Below are positions 9,167-18,484 of a stretch of 61,756 bases of DNA, in pieces. The position numbers and the translations under genes are program-made. The DNA comes from CAYLJJ01 sp964384025 (GTDB taxonomy: Bacteria > Myxococcota_A > Bradymonadia > UBA7976 > UBA1532): the NCBI GenBank assembly GCA_964384025.1, contig CAYLJJ010000025.1, positions 1 through 61,756 on the forward strand, read 5' to 3'. The notes beneath the pieces were generated by a model. It saw nothing but the letters and a program-made list of their open reading frames with translations. It searched no databases and had not been told where the DNA came from. Within the stretch, counting starts at the first letter, position 1. Each line of letters starts with the position of its first letter.

Positions 9167-10357
9167 CTACTTGACGATGAAGGTTGGAGCGGGCCTCCTC
9201 CGCCAAAGTTGAAAGAGCGCTCCAAAGAGAAGCGTGCTGATGAGGAGGTTGCTCAGTATGGGGAGCCTCCACTCCCGGAAGCTGGCCTCAGCCCCAGGCT
9301 CAGGGGGAGCTCGGTTGAGGAAGTTCCCCTGAGTGTTCACCCCAACGGAGAACTCATCATCAAGCTGAACGCTGAGGATCAGATGCTCCTTTCCTCCCAA
9401 TCGAAGTCGAACTCGAGAGCTCTCTAAGGGGTAACCCCTCTCTGTCAAATTTTCTAAAATCTGTACACGCTCCTCCAGATAGAGCTTCTTTAGAGCCTCA
9501 ATATTGGGCTCGCTGATCCAAACGCTCAGCTGTTCATAGGCTCCAATACGAAGGGCCTCCTCCTGAACAATCTTGGAGAACTCAAGCTGATGTTGAGTCG
9601 CCCTCACCTCTCTGAAGAAGGGGAGCAACGTAAACAGTAAAGAGAGAAGCCAGAAAAGAGCCAAGAAGAGGGGGAATGTTCCCAGCCCTTGTTTCTCCTC
9701 TGGGCCTGCTTTTCTGGGTTGAGACTCTAAGATCTGCTGAGCTGTTTTCTGGGTAGAGAGAAGCGCATCCTCTTCGCTTTGGGGCTCAGCTTCATCGTTG
9801 AGGAGGAAAAACTCAAGCAGCTCATCTTTGTCTTTAAGCTGTCGTTGACCGCTGGCTTGGGGGCTTGAGTGTGTAGACCTGGATCGCCCTGGCTTGGACT
9901 GCGCTGGGCTCTCTCTCTCAGCTTTGAGCTGCTCTGGGCTCTGCTTGGCGTTGGGGGGACGAACAGGACTCTTGGCGACAGTACACTCCTGGGGCTGCTC
10001 ATCAGCCTGTCGTTTACGCTTCTCTTCACGCCTCCTCTTCTCCTCACGCCTCCTCTTAGCCTGCTCTCGTCTTCGCATCCTAAGTTGATGAGGAGCAGGA
10101 CGCTCTTTGCGTAGATCAAGAGGGTCTGGTTCCGCTCTCAGATCGTCGACAAGGTGCGAACTCTGTTGACTGCCCTGTGAGGCTCGTGAAGCTTTGGAGG
10201 AGTGGGCTGGTTTGGGGGTCTGATCGCCCCGATCAAGATGATCTCCCCAGTGATCAGCGGCCTGGGAAGCTGAAGCCTCACCTGAGTTGCTATGTTTCTC
10301 AAGTTGGCGCCGTACCCTCCGGCGCCTTATTTTCCCCATCTTTTTTTTATCACTCAT
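9167..10357 (-). CDS. Hypothetical bitopic/polytopic membrane protein with long charged N-terminal region
   Basis: 396 residues, not a family I recognise. The first about 230 residues are hydrophilic and low-complexity. They include an Arg/Lys/Glu-rich repeat (RRREEK units, about residues 87-105) and Ser/Gln-rich stretches. A transmembrane segment (GTFPLFLALFWLLSLLFTLL) follows near residue 240, then an exported-looking region of about 110 residues, then a second hydrophobic helix near the end (ISTLLFGALFQLW). The stop codon touches the mepA ATG, so a role linked to MepA or cell-wall processing is possible, but this rests on position only. It starts with MSDKKKMGKIRRRRV, consistent with a cytoplasmic basic N-terminus. 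Confidence 0.6.
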   Translation of the reverse strand: MSDKKKMGKIRRRRVRRQLEKHSNSGEASASQAADHWGDHLDRGDQTPKPAHSSKASRASQGSQQSSHLVDDLRAEPDPLDLRKERPAPHQLRMRRREQAKRRREEKRRREEKRKRQADEQPQECTVAKSPVRPPNAKQSPEQLKAERESPAQSKPGRSRSTHSSPQASGQRQLKDKDELLEFFLLNDEAEPQSEEDALLSTQKTAQQILESQPRKAGPEEKQGLGTFPLFLALFWLLSLLFTLLPFFREVRATQHQLEFSKIVQEEALRIGAYEQLSVWISEPNIEALKKLYLEERVQILENLTERGYPLESSRVRLRLGGKEHLILSVQLDDEFSVGVNTQGNFLNRAPPEPGAEASFREWRLPILSNLLISTLLFGALFQLWRRRPAPTFIVK

Positions 10358-10396
10358 GGGTCCAGCCTTTGCAGACTTGATGCAGTAGATCGAGCA

Positions 10397-11020
10397 TCAA
10401 CAGCTTCTCATTTCAGGCTCGTGGTTAGAATAGGGGATTCTAGCTTTCGCCTCACGAAAACCAGAGAGACAAAGCCCCCCCTCACAATGAGCATCCTCAG
10501 CGCAGTCTTCATCACGTTCACAGATCTCAGCTCTGGGCCGACAGAGATCTCCCGGCTCGGGACAGTGGCTGTCTTGAGCACAATCTTCATCGCGCTGGCA
10601 ACGCTCAGGCGGAATCTCACAGCGCCCCTCTCGGCAGATCTGCTCTCCTCGGCACTCCCCGTCCAACTCGCAGGAGGGATCCTCAGGAAGGATTAAGAAA
10701 ACATGGTCTCCCCAATGAGCTTCTCCTCCAGGGCCGCTGGCCTTAAGCGAGAAAGCAACCTGAGTGCTGGGGGGCTGCGTTGGGATCTCTCCTCGCCAAG
10801 CTCGTCCCTCTCTCTCCATTCTGATGGCTTCTCCCTGCCCTCCTCGGTCATTCCACCAGCTCAGCTCCAGCCAACTCACGCTGCCTGCCAGTAAGGCAGT
10901 GATTTGATAAGGACCCAAGCTATCGGCGCTGTCATTGGGGGGGAGCACCTCCAAAAATTGAGGGGGTACTGGGTCACAAGCCCAGAGAAAAAGCGAGGAT
11001 ATCACCAACAGAGAACGCAT
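10397..11020 (-). CDS. Cys-rich outer-membrane lipoprotein
   Basis: 207 residues. A signal peptide with lipobox LWAC places the lipid-anchored Cys at about residue 15. The N-terminal half resembles an immunoglobulin-like or beta-sandwich segment (ITALLAGSVSWLELSWW). The C-terminal half carries repeated Cys-rich units such as CQRDEDCAQDSHC and CERDEDCAEDAHCEGGLC, typical of surface proteins in Myxococcota and Bradymonadales. No enzymatic motif is seen. It lies 39 bp beyond the start of the charged membrane-protein gene on the same strand. A structurally related Cys-rich lipoprotein lies at 58142-58774. Confidence 0.65.
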   Translation of the reverse strand: MRSLLVISSLFLWACDPVPPQFLEVLPPNDSADSLGPYQITALLAGSVSWLELSWWNDRGGQGEAIRMEREGRAWRGEIPTQPPSTQVAFSLKASGPGGEAHWGDHVFLILPEDPSCELDGECRGEQICREGRCEIPPERCQRDEDCAQDSHCPEPGDLCRPRAEICERDEDCAEDAHCEGGLCLSGFREAKARIPYSNHEPEMRSC

Positions 11021-11270
11021 ATATAAACCTCATCGTGTAGATCATCCAGGGCAATTGCGGCAAAAATACAGCACAGCTGCAAATCGCAATGAGAAGCCGT
11101 TTGGTACCACCAACTTTACCAAAGGCATTCTTGCTCCTCGAGTTGAGTGAGGCTGCTTGCATCCGCTGTCTGACATCATCTTATTGACTCTGATGGTGCC
11201 GCCTCCGGGGATCAGTAGCTAGGTTTTATAGAGTACAGCAGCTCAGTGACCCACCTTGGGACCTCAAAGC

Positions 11271-12653
11271 TCAGGGGACAAGCTTGAAGTGGAGAGACAC
11301 CCTGATCTGAACGCTCTTAGCCCCCTTGGGAGTTGGGAAGCGAAGTCGCTGGAGCCGCCCTCTTACACAGCTCTTTAGCTTAGAATCTTGGGGGCTCATT
11401 TTCTCCACCCGTGCGGTATGTACTCGGCCTGCGGGACCCACCACCGCTTGCAGCTCGATTTGAAGATCTTTGCTTGGCTTGGAGCGGGCTCGAAGGCGCT
11501 TCTCATAGCAAAATTGGAAGCCCCGCAGGTGCTTGCGGAGCACCCTGCGAACAGCGCTGGAATTTAACTCCTCGCTGACTTGAAGAAGCTTTATCTCTGC
11601 CCTGACTTTAGGCTTATTTTTCGCCTTTGTTCTGAGACTTGAGCTCTTGATCTTCGCCGCAGCGCCTACAGGAGCCTCTTTCCCACCTCCCGCTCCTGGC
11701 TTACCTGAGGAGAAGCTGTTCCAGTGAACTTTCTGGGATTGATAGGCAGGCTGCACAGCTTGGCTCAAGCCGATGGGGCTTGATGTCAAGGCACGCAGTT
11801 CAGGGGCCTGCTCCAAGCCTCGCCCCTGAGAGAGAAGCAGGGTAGTGTCTTTGATCCCAGCCAGGAGCCGAGGGCTCTGCTGCTCTCTCTCCAGGAGAAG
11901 CAAGCCGCGTTCTACATAGGCCCGAGCCTCCCCCAACTCTACGCGACCATCCCTATATCCGCTCAGCTCTCCATCAGCCCAGCCTCGCAGGGCTCCCAAG
12001 ACCAAGTAGCTAAAAGCTCCATGACGAGCCCGCTTTAGGGACCCGGCGATCTCATTGGCGCTTGTGGCGCTCCAGGTCAGAACCTTAGAGGGGGAGAGGA
12101 GAGTTGCAGGGGCGGCGAAGCGAGCTCCTGGCAGTAGAGGACGTTGATCGCGACCTGTACCGCTGTAGCAGACATCCAAGATCAGGAGGCTCTGTCGCGC
12201 CTTGGAGCCCTGGGCGAGTTCCTGTAGCTCCGTTACTCGGAGGGCTCCTGCCTCAAACTCCAGAAGATCTGCCTTTACCGTGTCCCCTAGGAGCATCGGC
12301 GCTGCATCCTTGGGAGAAGCAGCACCGTGGCCGCTAAAATAGATCCAGAGGGTACCTCCCTTCGCCCGCTCTGCCATCCCCTGAGCTGCCCTTAGGATCT
12401 GCCCCCGGCTCCCTCCTTTGAGAACCTGGATGTGATCCCGAGGTAGGCCCCGAGTGTAGAGCAGGAAGATCTTGAAAGCTTCAGCATCTCGGTAGGCATA
12501 AGGCACATCCACTCCCAAAAAGGGATAGCGCTCTACACCTACCACCAGGGCGAAGTCCTTAGGAGACTGAACCCCAGTCCGTACAGGGCGATCAAGGGAG
12601 GGAAGATTTGAGGCGAAGAGGAGGCCGAGGGTCATTAACCCTGAGAGTCCCAT
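11271..12653 (-). CDS. Exported caspase-like (peptidase C14) protein with AgmX/PglI-type C-terminal domain
   Basis: 460 residues. A hydrophobic signal-like N-terminus (about 1-16) precedes a caspase-fold domain (about 30-275) with the catalytic His in IYFSGHGAAS (His109) and the catalytic Cys in LDVCYSGTG (Cys162). A Lys/Gly/Ser-rich linker leads to a C-terminal domain (about 355-460: SAVRRVLRKHLRGFQFCYE then GPAGRVHTARV) resembling the AgmX/PglI tail found in myxobacterial proteins. The caspase domain is clearly paralogous to that of the DGR target at 55442-57343; shared blocks include YPFLGV, GAASxKD, MLLGDTVKA and HGAFSYLVLGALRGWADGE. This copy has no FGE domain and no variable repeat. Substrate and partner unknown; it is monocistronic by spacing. 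Confidence 0.85.
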   Translation of the reverse strand: MGLSGLMTLGLLFASNLPSLDRPVRTGVQSPKDFALVVGVERYPFLGVDVPYAYRDAEAFKIFLLYTRGLPRDHIQVLKGGSRGQILRAAQGMAERAKGGTLWIYFSGHGAASPKDAAPMLLGDTVKADLLEFEAGALRVTELQELAQGSKARQSLLILDVCYSGTGRDQRPLLPGARFAAPATLLSPSKVLTWSATSANEIAGSLKRARHGAFSYLVLGALRGWADGELSGYRDGRVELGEARAYVERGLLLLEREQQSPRLLAGIKDTTLLLSQGRGLEQAPELRALTSSPIGLSQAVQPAYQSQKVHWNSFSSGKPGAGGGKEAPVGAAAKIKSSSLRTKAKNKPKVRAEIKLLQVSEELNSSAVRRVLRKHLRGFQFCYEKRLRARSKPSKDLQIELQAVVGPAGRVHTARVEKMSPQDSKLKSCVRGRLQRLRFPTPKGAKSVQIRVSLHFKLVP

Positions 12654-12709
12654 GAACAGCTCCTTGAGTCTGAGGAGTTTAGAGTAACTCTCTGGAAGCT
12701 TTAAGTCTT

Positions 12710-12730
12710 GGGTCTCTCATTTCGAGACCC
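12710..12730. other. Perfect 7-bp inverted repeat upstream of the caspase gene
   Basis: GGGTCTC, a 7-base spacer, then GAGACCC. It lies 57-77 bp upstream of the caspase gene start. It has no adjacent T-run. It could be an operator or the terminator region of the upstream kinase gene. Function inferred only from position. Confidence 0.25.
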
Positions 12731-12910
12731 CCAACAGAGGACAGCGAATATCTGTCTGGGAGAGAGCATGCGATGGTGAAGAACTCGATAGGAACATTCA
12801 ACAATTCTAAAGATGCTCTAAGGCCCTGGAGCTGGGCAAACAAGATGTGAAACCTATGCCGTCTTCATCTGACAGCATCCGTCAACCGATGCGTTGAGTA
12901 TCTTCAGCCT

Positions 12911-15304
12911 CTAGACTCTGTTGCTCTTTCCCCACTTAAGGAGCAGCGTCTCTAACTCACCGGGGCGTATCGGTTTGTTCAGCATCTCATCCATCCCTGC
13001 TGCAAAGCAGCGCGCTCTATCCTGGGGGAGAACCGCTGCGGTGAGCGCGATGATGGGGATCTTGGAGATGGGTCCAGGGAGAGCACGGATCGCCAGCGTG
13101 GCTTCAAAACCATCCATCACCGGCATCTGGCAGTCCATCAACACAAGATGAAAGCGTTCCCTTCCTTTCAACTGCTCAAGGGCTTCACGCCCATTATCCA
13201 CACAAAGAACCTCAGAGCCCAAGCGACTCAGGAGACGATCGATCAACATGCGATTGACAGGGTTATCCTCTGCCACCAAAACTCGAAGCTTGAGCTTTTC
13301 ACCGCTCTTTGATTCCTTCAGAGGTTCGAAGCAGCTTTGCTCTGGTTGGTCCTCGAAGATCGCCAACAAACAGCGCTGAAGCCGGTGACGCTTTAGAGGC
13401 TTGTTGAGCCAAGCCCTGATCCCCAGGGCTTTTAAACGCTCTGGAGAAAGCTTCTGGCCCAGAGAAGTCATGATCATAAGAGGTGTTTCGCGGAGCTTTG
13501 GATCTGCCTGGATCGCCTCAGCCAGCTGCTCACCGTCCGTCTCGGGCATCTGCATATCCAAGATCAGCAGTTGGAAGGGATCATCTGCTTCTATAGCCTG
13601 CCACTGCTTCTCCAAAGCGATGGCCGCGCTGGGCGCCTCATCCCAGCGACAGCCCCAAGCCTTGAGCAGCAACTCCATCAAGCGACGGTTGGTGGCGTTG
13701 TCATCTACAACCAAGATGTGTTTACCCTTCAAACTTTCCTGAGGCTGGGATAGCTCTCTCTGCTCGCTCTTGGGCTGCTTGGAGAAGCTCAACTGGAACC
13801 AGAAATTGGAGCCTTGATTTAGTTCACTCTCTGCACCTATCTCTCCACCCATAAGCTCCACCAGATGCTTGACAATGGAGAGCCCCAAGCCAGTCCCACC
13901 ATAACAGCGAGTTGTGGAGCTATCAGCCTGAATGAAGGCATCAAAGAGCCCACTGATCTTCTCTTGAGAGATGCCGATTCCGGTATCTCGCACTTCAAAG
14001 CGAAGCGAAACCTCCTCCTCCTTCTCTGACTCTAGAGAGATCTCCATCAAAACCTCTCCTTCCTGAGTAAACTTCAGGGCGTTGCTTACGAGGTTGCTCA
14101 AGATCTGTCGAAGGCGACCTGCGTCTCCTCGCAACATCGTGGGGATCTCAACATCCAAAATCGCGACATACTCAATCCCCTTCTTTGCTGCGCGCAGCGC
14201 CACAAGATCACTGATCTCATCAACTGACTCTTGAAGATCGAACTCCTGCTCATCGATGTCGAGCATACCCGCCTCGATTTTAGAGAAATCAAGGATATCA
14301 TTGATCACTAAGAGGAGCGCTTCTGCACTGCGAAAGATAACCTGGACGTACTCCCGCTGCTCTGAATCCAAAGGGGTGTCTAACAGCAACTCACTCATCC
14401 CCATCACTCCGTTCATAGGAGTGCGAATCTCATGGCTCACATTGGCCAAAAACTGACTCTTGGCTTTATTCGCCTGTTGAGCTTCGATTGCCAACTCTCG
14501 CGTTCGTACAATGGCGAGTTCCAACTCTTGGTTACTGACTTTGAGCTCTTGTTGAGATCGGTGTAAGGCTGCTTCAGCGCGCTCCCGTTTCACTGCGCTG
14601 CGCTCCAGGTGACGTCGCCCCCAGAAGAGAGCCAAAAAACCAGAAATCCAAACGAAGAAGTGCCCAAAAACCAAGATATAGGCTTGCGGATAGAAGAGCT
14701 CCCAGAGGGGCTCCATAGGGATAGAGGCGCTGATACCTCCTCGAATATCGCCCAAACGGTAGCCCTGCTGCGCGTGACATTTGAGGCAATCCTGCTCCAC
14801 AAGGAGGGGACGCATCAGGCGCATATAGGAGCGCTCCTCTATCTCTTGAAGCGCGCTGACCTCCTCCTCTCCCTTCTCAAAGGCTTCTAGAGCGGTTCGC
14901 TCCCATCGATCAGGGCGGTTCTCGGGGCGGAGGGGGTTGAGGCTGGTGATATGCCCTCGGATATCGCTTTTTTTATCTCCCAATTCATGCACCTGCCGGG
15001 TCATATAAGCAGGATTGATTTTGGTGTAGAGTTGTTTCGAGGGGCTGAGGATCTCACGCTCGGGGATCTTTAGGTAGGGGTTGATGGGACTCTCAACGCT
15101 TACCGGTGCATAGAGCCCCCCATGTTGAGCGTTCCAGCGACGGTAAAGGAGATCCTTCTCAAAGGCGGTTCGCGCGGCCATCTTGGCGATGCTCAGAATT
15201 TCATAGCGTTTAAAGCTTAGCGCCAAAAGGAGAGAGCTGCCCAAGCTCAGAGTCCACGCTATAACAAGCACCCGACCATAACATTGCAGCCTCTGAATCA
15301 TCAT
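12911..15304 (-). CDS. Hybrid sensor histidine kinase/response regulator with heme-type periplasmic sensor
   Basis: 797 residues. Transmembrane helix 1 (about 14-30) is followed by a periplasmic DUF3365/Tll0287-like sensor (about 40-200) that carries a c-type heme motif CLKCH (173-177), and then helix 2 (about 205-228). The cytoplasmic part has a short coiled coil and a HisKA domain with the phospho-acceptor His in NVSHEIRTPMNG. The HATPase domain follows (N box LVSNALKF, G1 DTGIGI, G2 GGTGLGLSIV). Two receiver domains end the protein, with acceptor Asp in LILDMQMPETDG and LVLMDCQMPVMDG. There is no output domain, so signalling must pass to a separate regulator or phosphotransfer protein not seen nearby. 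The heme suggests sensing of redox state or a gas; this is family knowledge, not proven here. Confidence 0.92.
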   Translation of the reverse strand: MMIQRLQCYGRVLVIAWTLSLGSSLLLALSFKRYEILSIAKMAARTAFEKDLLYRRWNAQHGGLYAPVSVESPINPYLKIPEREILSPSKQLYTKINPAYMTRQVHELGDKKSDIRGHITSLNPLRPENRPDRWERTALEAFEKGEEEVSALQEIEERSYMRLMRPLLVEQDCLKCHAQQGYRLGDIRGGISASIPMEPLWELFYPQAYILVFGHFFVWISGFLALFWGRRHLERSAVKRERAEAALHRSQQELKVSNQELELAIVRTRELAIEAQQANKAKSQFLANVSHEIRTPMNGVMGMSELLLDTPLDSEQREYVQVIFRSAEALLLVINDILDFSKIEAGMLDIDEQEFDLQESVDEISDLVALRAAKKGIEYVAILDVEIPTMLRGDAGRLRQILSNLVSNALKFTQEGEVLMEISLESEKEEEVSLRFEVRDTGIGISQEKISGLFDAFIQADSSTTRCYGGTGLGLSIVKHLVELMGGEIGAESELNQGSNFWFQLSFSKQPKSEQRELSQPQESLKGKHILVVDDNATNRRLMELLLKAWGCRWDEAPSAAIALEKQWQAIEADDPFQLLILDMQMPETDGEQLAEAIQADPKLRETPLMIMTSLGQKLSPERLKALGIRAWLNKPLKRHRLQRCLLAIFEDQPEQSCFEPLKESKSGEKLKLRVLVAEDNPVNRMLIDRLLSRLGSEVLCVDNGREALEQLKGRERFHLVLMDCQMPVMDGFEATLAIRALPGPISKIPIIALTAAVLPQDRARCFAAGMDEMLNKPIRPGELETLLLKWGKSNRV

Positions 15305-15687
15305 ATCGGAGATTTAGACCGAGAAAGACTCCAATTACAACACCCCACGCCTCAACCTCTCTTACAGCACAGCATCACGGAACAACGCCGATCTCCAGAC
15401 CGTGCCGTCCACCATCCTCAGGTCGTTATGAGCGCGGGCAAACAGGGCTGAATTAATGGATTCTCGATTTTTAAAGCTAAAAAATATGTAACATCAGGTT
15501 TTCAGGTGGTCGTGAAGATGTAGTGATTTGAAGGTCTGGAAGTCAAGAGCCGCATGAGCCATATCACTACATGTTCAGCACCATCAGAAGAGGTTAACCA
15601 ATTTTTTTCTTCTAATGCTTTTTTTGGGGGTCGTTGGCTGGTATAAGTTGCGTATCCAGCATATTAAATAGAATAACAAGAGCGGTT
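15305..15687. other. Intergenic region, no gene seen
   Basis: 383 bp between the start of the hybrid kinase gene and the end of the chemoreceptor gene. It is locally AT-rich, with T-runs near 15601-15631. Those runs lie downstream of the chemoreceptor stop on its strand (where they read as A-runs), so no clear intrinsic terminator could be assigned. It presumably holds the kinase promoter. Confidence 0.4.
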
Positions 15688-17259
15688 CTAGAGCTTAAAA
15701 CTCTCCAACAGAGAGTTGAGGGTTTGGGCGGCTTGATAGAGCTCTTCAGCTTCATCTACAACCTGAGATGAGACCTGAATGGTCTTCTCTGAGACACTCA
15801 GAGCTTGTTGAGCTGCACCTCCAACCTCTCCCTGGACCTGCTTCAGAGCAGAGGCCGCACGCTGCGTCCCCGCGTTGACCTCAGCCGCCCGCCTCTCCTG
15901 GCTGTTCATCAAGGTGGCGATCTCTCGGTTGCTGGCGTCAATCTCTACGCTGATCTTCTCAACTGCGCGGATCGCCTGCTCCAGTTCCTGGATCAGAGCG
16001 TTCATCTCCTTATCCCGCGCGACGATTCGTTTGGCGGCGATGGTGACCTCTTGGGAGAGTTGCTTGACCTCCTGAGCCACCACAGCGAAACCTCGCCCAT
16101 GATCGCCCGCTGCTGCGGCTTCAATACTGGCGTTGAGGGAGAGTAGATGGGTTTGGTGAGCGATGGATTGGATGCTCTTGATCGTCTCGGCGATCTCATC
16201 CTCAGCTTTGGCCAAACTCAGGAGTTGCCTGAGCGCCTCTGTAGTATGAGCGGTCGCACGTTCGCTGGCGATGGTGGCCTCTTGAGCTTGAATATTGATC
16301 GTCTGGACAGATTGGTTTAGAAGATTCTGCGCGTTGGAGAGTGTTTGTGTCTCATCGGAGACAAGCTGAGCTTCTTCGGCGAGCTTGAGCAGTTGGATGT
16401 TGATCATCTCAGTCTCAATGCTCAGGCCGTTCTCCTCATGAGTCAACTCAGAGGCTGCTCTCCGCAGCATCCCTGAACTCCTCTCAATGAGCTGGCCTGT
16501 AGAAGCCAGCTCACGGAGCAGCTGAGTCATCTGCTCCATAAAGAGGTTATAGCTCTCAGAGAGCACACCGATCTCATCCTCTGCCTCTGTCTCGATCCGT
16601 GAACTCAGATCTCCTGTTTGAGCTGAATGGTTCAACTGAGCTGAGACCCGCTTCAACCGCCTCAGGACCCTCCAGGAGAAAAACAACGCGACGAAGAGGA
16701 TCAATAGAACACTGATCACCGAGGAGCTGAGCATAAAATAGATGATATTGTCGGTATCGGCGAGGATCTGTCCAAGCTGTTGGCGCTTATACTGGGCGAA
16801 GAACTCTTTTGCGAGCTTCACCTTTTTAAGGAGAAGTTCCCGTGAAGCGTTAAACTCCGCTGAAGCCTCCCCGATCTCATCAAACTCCTGATCTGCGTTG
16901 AGCTGAGCCATTCGCTCGGCCCGCTTTTGATAGATGGGGAGCTCTGTAGCGATCGGCGTTAAATTCTCAAGACCCTTCTTCTCAGCAACCAAGCCTTTCA
17001 AGAGGATTTGAACCTGGATGTTCAAATCCTCAATCTTGGCCTTACTTCCTTGCGTTCCTTCAGCGATATCTTTTTGATAAAACTTGTCGATTTCTCTGAC
17101 TTTAAACGTCAGCGTACTACCGCGTTCATCTCTGAGTAAATCAACGTTTTTCTTCAAATCCCACTGTTTGTAAAGAGAGCCGATTGCTCCGATAAGCACC
17201 GTAATAATCAGCGCTCCTACTGTACTGATGAGTTTGGTGCTGATCGGTGTGGCTCTCAT
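15688..17259 (-). CDS. Methyl-accepting chemotaxis protein
   Basis: 523 residues. An N-terminal transmembrane helix (about 10-28), a mainly helical periplasmic sensor (about 30-175) and a second helix (about 177-200) are followed by a HAMP domain (SWRVLRRLKRVSAQLN to EIGVLSESYNLFMEQM). The signalling coiled coil has the conserved hairpin tip HQTHLLSLNASIEAAAAGDHGRGFAVVA, shown here in part. It would control a CheA/CheW array not present in the window. It starts 10 bp after the stop of the upstream rhodanese gene, so the two form an operon. The sensor domain type is not one I can name; the helical character suggests a four-helix-bundle or helical-bimodular sensor. Confidence 0.9.
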   Translation of the reverse strand: MRATPISTKLISTVGALIITVLIGAIGSLYKQWDLKKNVDLLRDERGSTLTFKVREIDKFYQKDIAEGTQGSKAKIEDLNIQVQILLKGLVAEKKGLENLTPIATELPIYQKRAERMAQLNADQEFDEIGEASAEFNASRELLLKKVKLAKEFFAQYKRQQLGQILADTDNIIYFMLSSSVISVLLILFVALFFSWRVLRRLKRVSAQLNHSAQTGDLSSRIETEAEDEIGVLSESYNLFMEQMTQLLRELASTGQLIERSSGMLRRAASELTHEENGLSIETEMINIQLLKLAEEAQLVSDETQTLSNAQNLLNQSVQTINIQAQEATIASERATAHTTEALRQLLSLAKAEDEIAETIKSIQSIAHQTHLLSLNASIEAAAAGDHGRGFAVVAQEVKQLSQEVTIAAKRIVARDKEMNALIQELEQAIRAVEKISVEIDASNREIATLMNSQERRAAEVNAGTQRAASALKQVQGEVGGAAQQALSVSEKTIQVSSQVVDEAEELYQAAQTLNSLLESFKL

Positions 17260-17269
17260 GACTTAATTC

Positions 17270-17986
17270 CTACCTCTTTTCTAGCTTATAACCCGCCTTG
17301 AGCATCCCCAACTTACCACCTGCAAGCATCCGAACGTTGCTCAAACCATGGTGGTGCAGTAACCAGCCTGCGATCTTAGCAAGCTTATTCGCATGATCAA
17401 CGATCAGAATTGTCTTATCCCTAGGCAGTGTTTCTATTTTGCTCTCAAGCTCATCAAGGTTGATATTGATCGATCCCTTTATATGAGCTTTCTTGAATCC
17501 GGCTGCATACATCACATCAACCACATGGAATTTTGAAGGGTTGGCAAGGAATTTTTTAGCTGAAACTGTCTTGAGTTTAACTTTCTTAAGCTCAAGATCT
17601 TTTTGTATCTTGTATCCTTTTTTTGCCCAACCTGGAATTCCTTCGTTGTAAACAAAGACGTTTGTGTATCCAAGTTTTATGGCCGCTTTGGCTGAACGCT
17701 TAGAAAGCGTACACTTGGGACCAAGGCAATAAAACACCAGGGCTTGTGCTTTATCATCAGGGAGCTGATCCTTCATCTTATCGAAGAGGCCAAAAGGAAT
17801 ATTGATCGATCCTGGAATATGCCCCATCCGATGCCTTGGCCCAGGTAGAGCATCGACTAGGAATAGCTTATCCCCCTTGTCTAGTCGGGTTTTAAGCTCA
17901 TCGGTTTTGATGATCTTAAACTTCGCTTGCGCAAAGGCAGGCAGCGAGAATGTTAAAAGATAGAGAAGGGAAGTGAAGCGAATCAT
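17270..17986 (-). CDS. Exported tandem rhodanese-domain protein
   Basis: 238 residues with a signal peptide (about 1-20, LPAFAQA). There are two rhodanese-like domains. The first (about 25-120) keeps a Cys in the active-site loop (YCLGPKCTLSKR), so sulfurtransferase activity is possible. The second (about 135-235) has DHANKL at the equivalent position, with no Cys, so it is probably structural. It is likely periplasmic. It is cotranscribed with the chemoreceptor 10 bp downstream, which suggests that it feeds a periplasmic signal (sulfur species or a bound ligand) to that receptor. This is inference from gene order. Confidence 0.75.
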   Translation of the reverse strand: MIRFTSLLYLLTFSLPAFAQAKFKIIKTDELKTRLDKGDKLFLVDALPGPRHRMGHIPGSINIPFGLFDKMKDQLPDDKAQALVFYCLGPKCTLSKRSAKAAIKLGYTNVFVYNEGIPGWAKKGYKIQKDLELKKVKLKTVSAKKFLANPSKFHVVDVMYAAGFKKAHIKGSININLDELESKIETLPRDKTILIVDHANKLAKIAGWLLHHHGLSNVRMLAGGKLGMLKAGYKLEKR

Positions 17987-18244
17987 GAACTCTCCTTATC
18001 TGAGTCATCTACGGAGCCAAATGAGAACTCGGCTTGCGGCTATTTAAACTTGAAAACAACAGCAGAAGATTTACAGTGTGTACTACACAACCACTGAAGC
18101 TTCTGAAAAACTCTGGATGGGGAAATGTTGATATTGTCAAGCTTCCTCCTGGGTTCTGTTGAACTTGAGGAGCGAGGATTGTGCAGAGTAGAGATTCTCT
18201 CGTCAGGAGGGTGGTGCAGGCGACATCAGTGCCAAAGACGCTGT

Positions 18245-18289
18245 AACCGCCTTTAGCGGTTGAGCCGATGATGAAGGCTATGCCTTCAT
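18245..18289. other. Pair of adjacent perfect hairpins
   Basis: The first is AACCGC-CTTTA-GCGGTT (18245-18261). The second, ten bases further on, is ATGAAGGC-TAT-GCCTTCAT (18271-18289, 8-bp stem). Neither is followed by a T-run. They lie in the divergent intergenic region and could be RNA structures, a protein-binding site or part of an interspersed element. Confidence 0.4.
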
Positions 18290-18484
18290 TGCCAATGTAA
18301 AGCGCCGTCAGAGTAGAGAGAGCAACTCTGCGTCAACAAGGGCAGGTTCAACTGGACCAAACTTTAATCATCTCTCCTCCCCTTTTCAGCACCGCGCTCG
18401 TCTGCTTTATGCAATCATTACCACCTTGAGAAAAAGCTGCGGAGATCTTGGGCCCAAAAGCCCTGAGATGATCTTCTATAAACC

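Noticed and set aside
9984..10114. Repeat-like CTCTTC/CCTCCTC units on the plus strand
   Set aside because: They are the reverse of Arg/Lys/Glu repeat codons in the minus-strand membrane protein, not a CRISPR or satellite.
10974..11162. Short hydrophobic minus-strand frame upstream of the Cys-rich lipoprotein
   Set aside because: It overlaps the lipoprotein start in another frame, has no ribosome binding site and no recognisable family.
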